Below are positions 33,961 through 45,028 of a stretch of 64,000 nt of DNA, one piece after another. The notes under the pieces are model-generated. The model worked only from the letters and a program-made list of their open reading frames with translations, was not told the origin of the DNA and ran no database searches. Every line of letters begins with the position of its first letter. The first letter of the stretch is position 1. The position numbers were made by a program, and so were the translations under genes. The DNA comes from Argyresthia goedartella (taxonomy: Eukaryota; Arthropoda; Insecta; Lepidoptera; Argyresthiidae): assembly GCA_949825045.1 (NCBI GenBank), contig OX463809.1:1019501-1083500 (forward strand), in the 5' to 3' direction.

Positions 33961-34421
33961 AGGAGGCGTTATTGATAACGCTAAGTTACTACGGACCGGA
34001 GGACTTGATCAAAAAGTTATGTTTGTAAAGTCGCTATCTCATTCAGCATGTCACCTTCGTAGCTCGATTCTGTGGCCTTATCCACTCAGTTGTGGGGCCT
34101 TGAACAGATGATTGATTATTTATTGTTCATAGGTTTTGAACTTTATTACCAATCAATGAGGTTCAAAATCGCAAGCCATTTGTTGATCTATCCACAGGCG
34201 AGTGGCTATGTACATAATTCTGACGGCTAGGAAATTCAATCGCTTTTAAAAAAAATACCAAAGTCGAGTTTGCTTTTGTATGCGATATTATTATTGGTAA
34301 AATTTTCAAAGCTATTGAAATTCCCAGATGTCAGAATTACGTGATATGGCCTATCTTTTGAAATATGCATAATCCTTTCAAATTGACGTTTCATCAATGA
34401 ATGACAGCTCCTGCTCCGGGG
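33961..34421. other. No recognised feature
   Basis: Flank between LINE-D and the SINE fragment. No coding resemblance. Confidence 0.45.
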
Positions 34422-34506
34422 CAAATATTTGTTTGATGAGAACGGATGTTTGTACCCTAGTCATGTTTGTTTATCTATCTAAGTACCTATAATATTTATA
34501 AGTATG
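34422..34506 (+). mobile_element. SINE family 1, body fragment
   Basis: GGGGCAAATATTTGTTTGAT through TATCTATCTAAGTACC matches the SINE body at 24142-24215. The tRNA head is lost up to the last few bases. Confidence 0.8.
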
Positions 34507-34588
34507 TGTGAAGTAGGCAAACATGCTTCAAATACATAATAATCTTGTGTTTTTTGGCATTAAAAACATGTCAACATTGGCCAGTTCA

Positions 34589-35325
34589 ATAATAATAATA
34601 ATAATTCTTTATTGCACAGAAAACACAATGGAAAAAATACAACGAACAATATGCAAAGGTGAGCTTATTTCTAAAAAGAAATTTCTTACAGCTAACCTGT
34701 GAGGAAAGGAAAAAATATTTATAGAGAGGTAGTCCTAGTGTACAATTAAGATTAAAAAGAAAGAAATAAAGACAATATACTATCAGATAAATCACAATAC
34801 ATCCTACACATACTATAAAATAAATTAAAAGAATACAATAAATACATAGATACACATACATACTATAAGATACCCACTATGCGGAAGAGAGGAGATGCTG
34901 TTTCAACTTTTTCTTAAAAGAGAACAAGGATGTGCAATCCCTAATAGCGCAAGGAAGTGCATTCCACAAACGTATTGCCCTTAACCTAAACGAGTGCTCG
35001 TAAGCAACAGTGTTGTGCTGAGGAATTGACAAAAGTGACACCGTGTGAGATCTCCGAAGTCTATCCCCAGAGAAAAGAAACTCAAAATGTTCACGAAGAT
35101 ATGCGGGATAGCGCGGATTTCTCAAAATATTGAAGAGGAAGGAGAGAATGTGCATATCACGACGAAGTCGGATCGGGAGCCAGCCTAATTCCCTGCGATA
35201 TTGGGATACGTGATCGTACTTGCGGAGACCGAAGATAAACCGAATCCCGAGATTTTGAAGTCGCTCGAGTTTGTTCAGTAGATCTTCGTTCAATGTTGAC
35301 ATGTCAAAAGTTGACGTGACAAAGT
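34589..35325 (-). pseudogene. Jockey-like LINE (LINE-A relative), C-terminal reverse transcriptase end and 3' UTR
   Basis: The ORF 35302-34877 reads LNKLERLQNLGIRFIFGLRK, then VSQYRRELGWLPIRLRRD, SHTVSLLSIPQHNT and IRLWNALPCAIRD, the conserved tail following the reverse transcriptase domain of Jockey-superfamily LINEs. The 141-residue frame is unbroken to its stop. About 290 bp of 3' UTR follow, ending in GCAATAAAG and an (ATT)n tail at 34589-34605. The catalytic domain is absent because the copy is 5'-truncated. LINE-A at 59113-59763 encodes the same blocks. Confidence 0.88.
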
Positions 35326-35333
35326 CAAAGTTC

Positions 35334-35701
35334 TAGCTCTGTGAAGTTATCAGTACAAAGTCTTAGAAAACGGGGCTCAAATTTAGGGGATTTTGAGCTT
35401 ATTTTGAGCTCCCAGAATACGAAGTTTCAAAATTTGAGCTCGAGCGGTTTTCGAAAAAAAAGCAACAAAACAGCAGCAGTGCAAAGTCCGAGTAGAGAAG
35501 TGAAACTCGCAAAGTATTTGGACATGATTTTGAGCTCCCAGAATATGCAATCAGAACTTCTCTAACTTACGTAGTTGCAAGAGAAAAAATAAGTTTGAGT
35601 GTTTTATTGCGTTTTTTTTTTCGAAAACAGTTTGGATCTCAAAATCCCCTGAATTTGAACCCCGTTTTCTATGTCTTTGTACTGCTAACTTCACAGAGCT
35701 A
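35334..35701. mobile_element. MITE with about 65-bp terminal inverted repeats and TA ends
   Basis: The left end TAGCTCTGTGAAGTTATCAG is matched in reverse complement at the right end (TAACTTCACAGAGCTA). Further paired blocks are AGAAAACGGGG and CAGGGGATTTTGAG-like text. TA at both ends suggests a Tc1/mariner-type duplication. No transposase in the 368 bp. Confidence 0.85.
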
Positions 35702-35840
35702 AAAGAGTTCTGCACCGGCCAATGATATTTTTTTTACAAAAAAATATATGATTAGTAACGCTAGGATGCGAGATATATGTCTATCAGAGATAGAGAATAG
35801 AGCAACTGCGTCCTTATTCGCACAATAACAACTCGATAAA

Positions 35841-36059
35841 ATGGCAGATATCAAGTTAATCCCATACGAAATCACTCGATATGAAGTGTCGATATCCGCA
35901 TATCGAATGCGCGAGGATCACCCCACTTTGAAACGTGCTTATTTATTTCTCCTTAGGGACATATGCTCTGAAATTGTACAATTTTCTAAGACATTTTACG
36001 GCCAACGTGATAGACCTCGATCTAATCGAGTGGACCACCCTTATAAGGATACTTACTGA
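35841..36059 (+). CDS. Unrecognised small ORF, 72 codons
   Basis: The ATG sits in AAAATGGCAG, a favourable eukaryotic start context. The product begins MADIKLIPYEITRYEVSISA and is charged and protein-like, ending before a TGA at 36057-36059. I recognise no family, signal peptide or membrane segment. It lies just right of a MITE. It may be a chance ORF, an exon of an unknown gene or a mobile-element remnant. Confidence 0.25.
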   Translation: MADIKLIPYEITRYEVSISAYRMREDHPTLKRAYLFLLRDICSEIVQFSKTFYGQRDRPRSNRVDHPYKDTY

Positions 36060-36383
36060 GCATTTTTTTCTAAATAATTGGATTTAGAAAAAAACCTATC
36101 TATTGAGATGGCGTTAAATCTCGCAAGCGTGATACTTTTGGGTACCAAATAACAAGTCATTTTTTGTTTGTATAGGTGTACACTGCCTATGTTTTCCAAA
36201 TGCATCATGCGCCAAAGGGAAAAAATGGAAGGGGTTCAACAACTTCTTTTGGATTGAGAACAATATTTGCCCAGAAAGTACCTTCATCATTGTGCAAATA
36301 CTTATTTGCACAAGAGCCCTTACCGCCTCTTATCGATAAAGACGAGTGACCTTAGGTTATCAGTTACACCCTGTTTTGTTTCT

Positions 36384-36560
36384 GAAGAAACAAACATCGT
36401 GAAGAAACCTTCACGACTCCATAACTGCTGCGATGGGCTAGCCTGCTGTTACGCAAAAATAGTTGATAACTTGACAAAAAAATATGTAGGAGTTTCTTTA
36501 GCCTTCTTCTACCATAGTGGTGCAATGTAGAGAAGAGGTAAATAATTACGTACGCTAACC
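36384..36560 (+). repeat. Fragments of the GCGATGGGCTAGCC repeat and LINE-B 3' UTR
   Basis: 36384-36475 has GAAACCTTCACGACTCCATA and GCGATGGGCTAGCC as at 12700-12750. 36483-36560 has ATGTAGGAGTTTCTTTAGCC and GCAATGTAGAGAAGAGG, the LINE-B 3' UTR. Confidence 0.65.
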
Positions 36561-36639
36561 TCCGATTTCTGAACTGAGAATTTCACTAATCATCTTATGT
36601 ATAGTTGTGTCTCCGCAGATGTCACAAAAAAGAACGTGA

Positions 36640-36732
36640 CAGAACGATACTTAAGTATTAAGTTTCTGAATTGATAAATTCACTAACGTAATACTTAAGT
36701 ATCGTTCTGTATTTACAAATATTTGTAAATAC
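36640..36732. repeat. Two adjacent palindromes
   Basis: CAGAACGATACTTAAGTATT (36640-36660 with the next base A) is perfectly inverted at 36689-36709, a 21-bp arm with a 28-base loop. Directly after it, 36709-36732 is a perfect 24-bp palindrome centred on AAATATTT. Possibly the remnant of a foldback element. Confidence 0.85.
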
Positions 36733-36789
36733 AGTGCAAAGAACTTTGATTTGACCTTGACATCATGTTAAACGTGGATTCAACTGTGT

Positions 36790-38380
36790 TCTGCCCCCCC
36801 ATATGAGAAAAGTGGTTGCGCTGTGTTTGTATCATGAATTTAGCAACAGGTGTAAAACGTTAACAATGAGTAATGGCAGCGTTTACACGATTTACGGTAT
36901 TTTCTCGACGAAATGAAGCGCCTTTTAACGGTCTCGACTATTTATTTGCAGTGCTACTTGGTAATACTAGGTAATACTAGCAGTAGTGCGGTGTTTTGTA
37001 ACCCCGGCGCAAAAATAGGGGTGGTGAATGTTTCGGAATGTATGTTTGTCGGTGGCGTGTCGTCGTAACTCTACGCTTGCGTAAGGACTGTCCAGTCCTG
37101 TTATTGACAGACGTCATCTAGCGTACTGAAAGCTTTATTCTGGACATGCTGGGGGAAAGAAATTATATTTTCTTTCTGCCTGAAGGAAGAGATGATTTTT
37201 TTTATGTGGAACCGTCCCATTTTCGACCCATTGGAAAAATTGTCCTTTTTGGGACGTTTACAACAAATGATCAAATCAACATTTTTTCAATGACTGCATG
37301 CATCCATTAAATTCACTAGTTGTATCTTAACGCATTTATATCAATGTGCAGAATAAATGAAATTAATGTTAAGTTTATGTAAACTTGATCTTGAATGTTG
37401 GTTGGTTGACTGAGTGACGTGAAGTGAGGAACAAACAAATCACAACCAATCAACGCGCAACGTAAACAAATGCAACTAAACAAATTTTTTTGCTATTTGC
37501 ATTTTTTTTTTATTTAAAAGAAGATACATTTATCCATTAATTATGATAATCGCCGCTTTTCAGATTTACGATTCAGCAATGAAATATTTTGATACGAACT
37601 AAATCTAACCTAACCTAACCCAGCTTGCAATAATGACTAAAACAGTAACTAACTATTTCAAATATTTTTATATTTATTTAAAGTTTAGAAGTAGATAGAT
37701 TTGTCAATACATATTGATAATCTTCGCTTCAGATTTCTGATCCAGCAATGCAATATATTGATTCGATACTACGAATGTCGGTTGATTAATGATGATTTAT
37801 CCGTGAACTAACCTAACCCTACCTAGCATGCAGTATCTAAAACAGGTAGCTCCTGTTTCAAACTGCCTAGCAGTTTGGCAGATATAAAATTGTATTTTTA
37901 AGGTAAATTTACTTGTACGAATAAACGTTATAATAATAAGAAGAAAATTATTGATTAACATTTTATTTACTAAAAGGAAATAGAAATCATCCTTTTCTTG
38001 CAAAAACCGTCCCTTTTCAGATTCCCGACCATCCCATATCCCGTGTAGGACCTGGCAACACTGCTTACGCTAGTATCTTATTAAATTTCTGTGACTTACG
38101 CATCGAGTGGTCGGGATATAGTATCTTATTATGTTTGTGGTCAGGACCACTCGATGGAGGCGAATGACTGAAAAATATGACATTTAGGATGTCGAAAAAA
38201 ATCAGTGAAAAAAAAAACTGATCTGGCTGTCTTTATTTGATTTGATTTTCAGCATCTGATGATCTGATGTGCCGAATGCGATTCTTGTTCCGAGCTAGTG
38301 TTGATTTTTGTATTCTGTTAAGTTTTTGGACAGTTTTTCCGCTATCTAAGTTTGTATATTTTTGGTTTTTTGTTATTTAG
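36790..38380. other. No gene; one hairpin
   Basis: The arms CATCGAGTGGTC (38101-38112) and GACCACTCGATG (38145-38156) form a perfect 12-bp inverted repeat. Two similar blocks around 37550 and 37720 (GATAATC, CGCTT, CAGATTT, AGCAATG) suggest an old local duplication. CTAACCTAACCTAACC occurs near 37603. Confidence 0.5.
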
Positions 38381-38843
38381 TTTGCGTTGTTTACTAAATT
38401 GGTCCAGGTGAACAAAAACACTGTGGAACCTAGTCCAGGTTACTCAACTATGGAACTTCTTCCGGGTCCCTTAACTGCGAGGGACCGGTCATTTTGCCTC
38501 ATGAAGCAGCGCCTATTAGAAGGCCATCGACTTCGCAACACACGCCGACTACACCACCTAAAAAACGACCGCGAATTTCCATAACTGCTGCTGAAAAAGT
38601 TTAGATCATGAATGTTTATAAGCATACGTATAAAACGTGGCCTAAGGATACATATTGGTCGCTACTGAAAGAACTTTGCGAAGGATTATTAAAGAAAATA
38701 AAGAAACTGAGGGATTCTCTTTACCGCAAAAACGAGGAACAAAACTTAAATACAAAGACGAATTATTTTTTGCTACAATAAGCTGAAAATTGCACCAAGT
38801 TTTCTACAGAAATAAGCCTCACACTCAATACTTTATATTCAAG

Positions 38844-39118
38844 GTGAGAGTTTCAATGTTATGCTGAATAATTGATTGATTGGAACAAAGTATACCTACA
38901 ATAAAATAGACTAGGTACCAAAATTGACTTAAAAATATTTGACCTTAAAATATATTGCTCTAACTCTACTTTAAGTGGGAAATAATCAAAGACAGAGTAT
39001 GACGCACTATCAGTGATCAATCTATGATAGTTCAATAATTCATTCCTTGGGCGTTATTAAATAGTATAGAATTAATTAGTAATCAGGTGTATATTACATA
39101 ATTGTATTATTGTTTCAG
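38844..39118 (+). other. Probable spliceosomal intron in the DD82E-like transposase
   Basis: It starts GTGAGAGT after AAG and ends TTGTTTCAG before GTTCTACAAGATG. Joining the flanks keeps the protein frame (FK then VLQDV), and the 275-nt interior has no similarity to the transposase at 55631-57006, which is continuous across this site. Confidence 0.65.
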
Positions 39119-39697
39119 GTTCTACAAGATGTCAATGATGATCCGGAGCTGCCTAATTTTTCATGGAGCAAATGAGAATGATACTGACAGAGCTGAGTTT
39201 TAAATATGCAAGCAGAAAACGTCAAAGCTGCTTGATTGACCGGCAAGACATAATACTTTGGCTAAAGCGGTTCTTGATGTGCCATCAAACAATATTGTAG
39301 AGAAGGAAAGTTTATTTACTTTCAAGACGAGACTTGGCTGAATGAAATGTCATACAATGAATAAAGTGTAGGTTGATAATTTGGAGTCATCAAGGCAGGC
39401 TTTTCTCGTGGTGTTCACTACAGAGCTCAAAACTCCTACTGTTAAGGGAAGGCGGCTTATTATAAGCCATATTGGCAGCGAAGAAGGTTTTAACGAAGGC
39501 GGACTGCTGATGTTTGAGTCCAAAACAAATACCCATGATTACCACCAGGAAATGAACTAAGAGCATTATGAGGAGTGGTTGAAAGGTATTTTACCCAATT
39601 TTAAAGCAAATTCAGTGTTGGTTATTGGTAATGCACCGTATCATTCAAGGAAAGTGGAGTTATGCTCTACCACCTCATGGCGAAAAGCAGCCATCCC

Positions 39698-39895
39698 ACA
39701 AACAAACATTTCCATTCGGGCACATACATTGCTTCTGGCCCCACACTAGGATACCCTATGTCGTGGCGGAAACAGCGAAATCACCCACATATAAACATCC
39801 AAGACCTGGGTTTTTTTCTCTCTATTCCCAGCCGGGGATCGAACCCGTGACCTCTCGCGTGGTAGGCAGAACTAACGCAACGCCACAGAGGTCGT
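39698..39895 (-). mobile_element. SINE family 2 inserted in the DD82E-like transposon
   Basis: Minus-strand text GGTAGGCAG-side head with GGTTCGATCCCCGGC, then CCAGGTCTTGGATG and GGGTATCCTAGTGTGG, matches 3800-4035. The flanking host protein reads up to SWRKAAI on the left and resumes IQEWLQFKN on the right, so the SINE interrupted a coding exon. Confidence 0.8.
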
Positions 39896-40499
39896 TGATC
39901 CAAGAATGGTTACAATTCAAAAATATAAGATATGATCCGGCAATGGTAAAAGCACAATTGCTGGAAATTGTGAATAGAGAAAAGCACTTGTATCAAAAGC
40001 AAGCGGTAGAAGAGTTGGCTGCTGGGCATGGTGTCACCATTCTCCGACTGCCCCCCCCCCCCCCCCCCCCTATCACTGTGAATTGAACCCCATAGAGCTG
40101 ATCTGGGTACAGGTAAAGAGGCATGGCCGAAGGAATAAAAAAACATTTACAATGGCAGAAATAAAAACCCTGTTTCATGAGGGATTAAAAAATGTGAAAC
40201 CGTAACGTGGAATGAGTGCGTTAGCCACGCATTACTAGCGGGGGGCAAAGTGTGCCAACTTGATCGTCTAACTGATGATGTACTTTACAGTTCATAATAA
40301 TTATAACAGACTATTATTAGTATTAGTATTAGTTAAAAAAAAAATTGTCTGTAAAGTCGGTTTACGGACGATAATTTTACGTGGTAATGTCATAAGAAAC
40401 GCTTAGGCCGATCGTGCCTCTCTATCGCTTGTTCCGCGCTCTCGCTTGCACTCTCGGCTCAGGCGGAACGTGACAGCAGGAAGTGTTATCACGTTAAAA

Positions 40500-40635
40500 A
40501 ATCATTTTTTAAAAGAGATCTAAAAAACCATCTGTAGGAGTTTCTACGCACTTCTTGTCCCACAGTGCTGCAATGTAGAGAGAGAGAACAAAGATACATT
40601 TGCTAAGTATATTGAAATATCTAAAGTAATAATAG
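40500..40635 (+). mobile_element. LINE-B 3' UTR fragment
   Basis: AAAAGAGATCTAAAAAACCA, GTAGGAGTTTCTACGC and GCTAAGTATATTGAAATA match 14205-14330. Confidence 0.8.
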
Positions 40636-41395
40636 TAGATTGTTAACCGAGGGCTGAAAGGCACCCATTCCTGACGAGATGTTTTGGCGCTCGAACGAAG
40701 TGAGAGCGCCAATAGTTCGAGGCAGAAATGGATGCTATCACCCGAGTAAAACACTCTACTTTTCATTACGAATACGAGGAAAGTAAACTCAAGTCAGTTA
40801 AAATCAAAATTATTTTATTAAAAACAAAGTCACTTGAAATCAAAATTATTTTATTAAAAAACAAACAACAAACTCAAGTTTAAAAATACTACTCATAAAA
40901 AAAGTAATTTCGGTGCCCCCGTTGATGTCTTTTACTTTGAGCATAACATTAAAAAAAATACTTCCGTTTTATGGCTGTTTAGGTTACTACCATTGCGTTG
41001 TTCAATATAAACTGCGATTCATATATATTTTTTTTAATACTTTTCTGCTTTAGAGCAGGCATGTACCACTTTCAGCACGGTGCCTGGATGAACAATGACC
41101 CCCTTTCAGAGTATGAGTAAGGAAAAGACATTTTTAATTATTGATTGGTACAGAATAAAATGTTTTATTTTATTTATCCTTATCATTACATACTATAAAT
41201 TCCTTATTCCTACACAGTTTAAAATAAATTAATAACATCATAACAACACAATACTTTCATCAACACCAACAACACACAGTCGCTCCCCGCGTCTCTCTGT
41301 CGGTATATCTGCTAAGTCCTGAACCACGCAACCGATTTTTATGCGGTCTTAACCATCAACTAGATATTTTTTCACAGAAGGTTTACATATGTTAC
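40636..41395. other. No gene; short direct duplication
   Basis: CAAAATTATTTTATTAAAAA occurs twice (about 40805 and 40841). Otherwise AT-rich DNA with no recognised feature. Confidence 0.5.
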
Positions 41396-41520
41396 GTCGA
41401 TAACGATATTGACGGCTCCGGGCGGGTTCGAACCCCGCCCAGGGCAGACATTTCTGTGATATGATGAGCTCATTCTTGTGTTTGGCTTGTTTCTGTACAA
41501 TAACAATGACAAAAAATGTT
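41396..41520 (+). mobile_element. SINE-like fragment with B box
   Basis: GGGCGGGTTCGAACCCCGCC (41421-41440) contains a B-box match, followed by CAGGGCAGACATTTCTGTG. The order B box, then GGGCAGATATTT-like text, resembles the two SINE families here but belongs to neither. The minus ORF reading WAGFEPARSRQYR across it is a typical false protein from such sequences. Confidence 0.5.
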
Positions 41521-42520
41521 TCCGATGACTGGAATATCATTTTGACACTATGGTTTTTTTTTTGTTCACATCTTTGGCCTGCAATTTTAAATTCCACTTT
41601 AGTTATATATGATGCCAAGTTTCTTGGTGCCCGAGTGCCACCTGGAGGGGTTAGTGGCGCTAGTGGCGCAGGGGTACAAGAGATATACACACATGGGCAG
41701 AGAGACGGTGGCATCTCTCAGGCGCCAAGAAACCTTTTGATTTCTGTAGAACACCTGAACATCACTGGGACAATAGTCTGTTAGTTATAATACATAAATT
41801 AAGCCATGTCCTTCAAATGTTTCCCTGTTTTTGATTTTAATGTTCCATCAAAATCGGCCGTGAAAATATACCTACGAATTCCGTGAGTCTATTTCCATTA
41901 TTTAGTCTGGTGTAGGGTATATCATTAGGATGTCTTTGCAACAACTTTTGTCTTAGTAGATCAATATTATTGGATAACCAGATTATAAGCTACGATGGCC
42001 GTCTAATCTAATTGTAGCGCTAGACCAGCGACCCTTACAAGCTATGCTAGTGACCGTGGTTTTGCTGAAAATCAAATTCGTTTGTATTTGTGTGCATAGT
42101 ACCTTGTATAATAATATGCAGTGCTAACTCTTCTAAATCAACGTAGCAACTAGCGATACATAACATAGGTACAGTAGATACGATTGATTTAACTTTGAAT
42201 TGCGAAGAAATATGAGAGCGTTTAGAATTGTAGAAAATATGCTATTTAGTACACATGATTGAGGATAAAAAGTGCGAAAGGAGATGAAATGCTAATTAAT
42301 CGTCGTAAATCGTCCTGGAAACTTGAAATTTGGATGAGTGTGAATCTAGCATCTCAAATGTTAGCATCTCACTAATAAACTAGAGTACTGATAGCATCCC
42401 CATAGATTCAACGGAACAATTTTTAATAACTATCCAATACTGTGGAACTATGGGGGATGCCATCAATACTCTAGTTTGATATGCTCGGTTCACACTCATG
42501 AAATTTGGCGCAGAGGTGTA
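41521..42520. other. No recognised gene
   Basis: Repeat-like short inverted segments around 42350-42480 (TAGCATCTCACTAATAAACT, and CATCAATACTCTAGTTTGA in opposite sense). Short ORFs only. Confidence 0.4.
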
Positions 42521-42904
42521 TCATCAAGAGGCATCTTAGCGAAACGGCAATTTCGCAACACGGCAACTTCTCATAAAGGCAATTTTAGTACAGTAACAGA
42601 AAGCTTGAGCTGAACAAGCTAAGATGCCTTTATGAGAATTTTGCGTCTCTTGGGAGCCTACAGCTCCTACACCTCCTATCAATTATCTGCAGGCCTTGGC
42701 TGTAGATAGGTAATTTCTGCAGGCATAATTAATATTTTCAAACAATATTAACTAATTAATTTACAAATTTTTAGGCTTCGCTTTTTTGATTCTCAAGTCA
42801 GACCCAGTCAACGCATGCATTGCATAATAAGTAAGAATGCTATCATACTCTTTTCAATAGGAAAAACTTTGATAACAGGCCACTTACGTAGATAGTGTTT
42901 GAAC

Positions 42905-43183
42905 CTGTGATTACTTAGAGGACAGATGTCCATGGGAATAGATTGTTTGAGTAACAGGCTGTTTCGATATATAATTAGCATTCATTTTGTAATTTGACAA
43001 TATTTTATTTAAAAAAGGAAACGCAAAAGATGCGACGACTGTGGAGTTTCTTCGGTGAGCTCTTCTCCACAGATTCCGCCATTGTGTTAGTGAACTCACC
43101 CAAAAAAATTTAATGACGGATCTAAGTGATGTAACAACATCCTATGGAAATAAATGATTTTTGATTTGATTTGAAAAACCATA
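42905..43183 (+). mobile_element. LINE-D 3' end, 279-bp 5'-truncated copy
   Basis: TGATTACTTAGAGGACAGAT through the 3' UTR matches the complement of about 30190-30445 and ends in a (TTTGAT)n-like tail. Direct repeat GTTTGAAC flanks it (42897-42904, 43184-43191). Only the last few codons (DYLEDRCPWE region) of ORF2 are included. Confidence 0.9.
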
Positions 43184-43339
43184 GTTTGAACGACATTGTC
43201 ATGATTGTCATCTTTAATGTAAATAAACAATTTGAAATCTTCTTTGAATGAATTACCTTGCTTAATAAAAATATTTGCCTATACTTTGACTAAAGAATGG
43301 ATTTTGCTGCGTCCTCGGTGGAGGACAGTAATTACACTA

Positions 43340-44650
43340 AGTTTATCAGAGTAATAAAGGAAACCCAGTGTTTCTCGACAGCGGCTTCCGCTACAACCTG
43401 TGCCGCAAATACGATTCAGGTAATACTTGTTGGCGTTGTTCTAAGAAGAAAATTTGCCAAGCCTCTGTTACCTTAAACACGTCTCAAAAAGTAATAAGAC
43501 AAGGAAAGCACGCATGCATACTAGATGCCGAGAAAAATATTGTTGACGGTATTATGGATAGTTGCAAAAAGGAAGTGACAGAAAATTTTGACTCGGTCAT
43601 TAAAATATTTGAAAAACATTTCAACAATGAAAATTCACAAGAGCTGAGTAATATAAAGCATGCCACTCTACAGTTTTGTTCCAAAAAAGATGTTTTGTAT
43701 CGGACTCGGAAAGCTACACTAAATATGAAAAGGACGTCCTTTAAAAATCCCAATGACGTTAGATAGAGATGTTTTTGTGTATGATGATGGGATTGACGAA
43801 AAAATAATTCTTTTTGGCACAGCTTTAGCCACGAACACCTTGAAATGAAATCATATTTTCTATGGAGATGGAACATTCAAGGCAGCGCCGAAACCATTTT
43901 ATCAACTTTACACTCTCCATGTAAATTTGGCTGAAACCAATGATATTATTAACTTTGTGCCTCTTGTCTTCGTTTTACTCCCAAATAAGACTGAACAGAC
44001 ATACAGAAGAATGTTTTAAATATTAAAAGAGCAATTTCACCTTAAAATGACGCATTTCAAGTGCGACTTCGAACTCGCAACAATAAATGCGGCAAAAACT
44101 GTTTTCCCTGGAGTCATGGTGCGAGGATGTTATTACCATTTTCAGCAGGCCATATGGAGAGCTAGCAAGAAGTTTGGTTTATCAGATCCTCAAGGCCGCC
44201 ATATTACACACCTGATGACAAAATTGGCATTTCTACCTGTGACTCTGATTCCTGAAGCATATTTAACAGTTCAAGAAATGGCTCGGTCTTCTGAATCTTA
44301 TACATCTTTTTTCAATTATTTTTCAACCGCTGGATTAATATTGTGACCTCTGAAACTTTTAACTGTTACGGCGAAGACCATCGACCCACCAACGCCGTAG
44401 AGGGCTGGCACCGAAGGTTAAAAACCAAAATTCCAACCTATCCACGACTGTTTCTGGCTATTGACCTTCTAAAAAAGGAAGCTTATTAATAGGACACAAA
44501 AATTCTTCAAAGCGGTTTTGGCAGCGGTGGCAAGAAACGCAAGCCATCAAATATCGCCAAAAGCAAGGCAATACACAAAATTATACGTTGTAGCCTTAAC
44601 AATACAATTAATGTGCAGCAATGTTTAGAACGCCTCCTCAAAGTTTAACC
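43340..44650 (+). pseudogene. FLYWCH zinc finger and MULE transposase, broken
   Basis: The first part, FLDSGFRYNLCRKYDSGN then CWRCSKKKICQASV and VIRQGKHAC (43368-43520), has the Cys/His order of a FLYWCH DNA-binding finger. A helical linker follows to 43763, where a frame change occurs. Then come IFYGDGTFKAAPKPFYQLYT (first catalytic Asp region, about 43855-43910), FKCDFELATINAAKTVFPG (44062-44115, second acidic region) and GCYYHFQQAIWRASKKFGL (44140-44180), the core of insect MULE transposases. Stops near 43845, 44020 and 44343 prevent a full product. Transposase would bind the terminal repeats and cut and paste the element. Confidence 0.88.
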
Positions 44651-44830
44651 TCCTGAAATAAAATCTTTTTTTTTTAGTTTCATGAAGATGTTAAAATAAA
44701 ATTACTTTATGTTATGAGTTTTATTTGACTGTACACTTGCCCTTATGAAAAGTTGCCGTGTTGCGAAATTGCCGTTTCGCTAAGATGCCTTTATGAGAAG
44801 TTGCCCTTTAGCGAGTAAAGGCATCAAGAG

Positions 44831-45028
44831 TATGTTAAGGGAAAAATCTGAAAACAGTTAATTGATTTTCATTAAAAAAATACGAGATTTTACCGCTCGA
44901 CACTTCTCGGTTTTAGTCGCAGTGATCAAGATGTTTTGGAAACTTGAAATGTGGCACCGAGGTGTATCTTGAAGATTATATTAAGGGAAAAATCTGAAGA
45001 CAGTTAATTGATTTTCATTAAAAAAAAA
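44831..45028. repeat. Direct repeat pair of about 50 bp, 147 bp apart
   Basis: TTAAGGGAAAAATCTGAA followed by ACAGTTAATTGATTTTCATT occurs at about 44836-44880 and 44983-45027. GGAAACTTGAAAT occurs at 42318 and 44939, so the MULE sits inside this older repeat. Confidence 0.75.

Larger units (their letters stand above)
38400..40260 (+). pseudogene. DD82E-like (IS630-Tc1-mariner) transposase with intron, decayed and split by a SINE
   Basis: Plus-strand blocks follow the same order as the transposase at 55631-57006. They are: TLRRIIKENKETEGFSLPQK (about 38665-38725), VLQDVNDDPELPNFS (39119), ELSFKYASRKRQSCLIDRQD (about 39190-39250), FKTRLG with TWLNE-like text near 39330, EGFNEGGLLMFESKTNTHDY (39480-39540), NAPYHSRKVE (39630-39660), EWLQFKNIRYDPAMVKAQLL (39903-39962) and VEELAAGHGVTILRLPP (40010-40050). 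Between the first two blocks, GTGAGA at 38844 and TTTCAG at 39118 bound a 275-nt intron in phase 0. The second catalytic Asp is Gly here (IGNAPYHS), and many stops and shifts are present. A C run at 40052-40070 destroys the PPYHCELNPIE region. Confidence 0.75.
42531..44821 (+). mobile_element. MULE (Mutator-like) DNA transposon with 9-bp target duplication
   Basis: The ends are inverted repeats. The left block GCATCTTAGCGAAACGGCAA continues through TTTCGCAACACGGCAACTT (42531-42582). The right end has the same text inverted (44745-44795) plus one extra partial repeat of GGCAACTTCTCATAAAGG. CATCAAGAG flanks both sides (42522-42530, 44822-44830), the 9-bp duplication typical of Mutator-like elements. 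The interior holds a broken FLYWCH-MULE gene and a LINE-D 3' fragment. Confidence 0.85.

Noticed and set aside
41349..41714. 121-codon minus-strand gene with WAGFEPARSRQ
   Set aside because: That peptide comes from translating a SINE-like B-box region.
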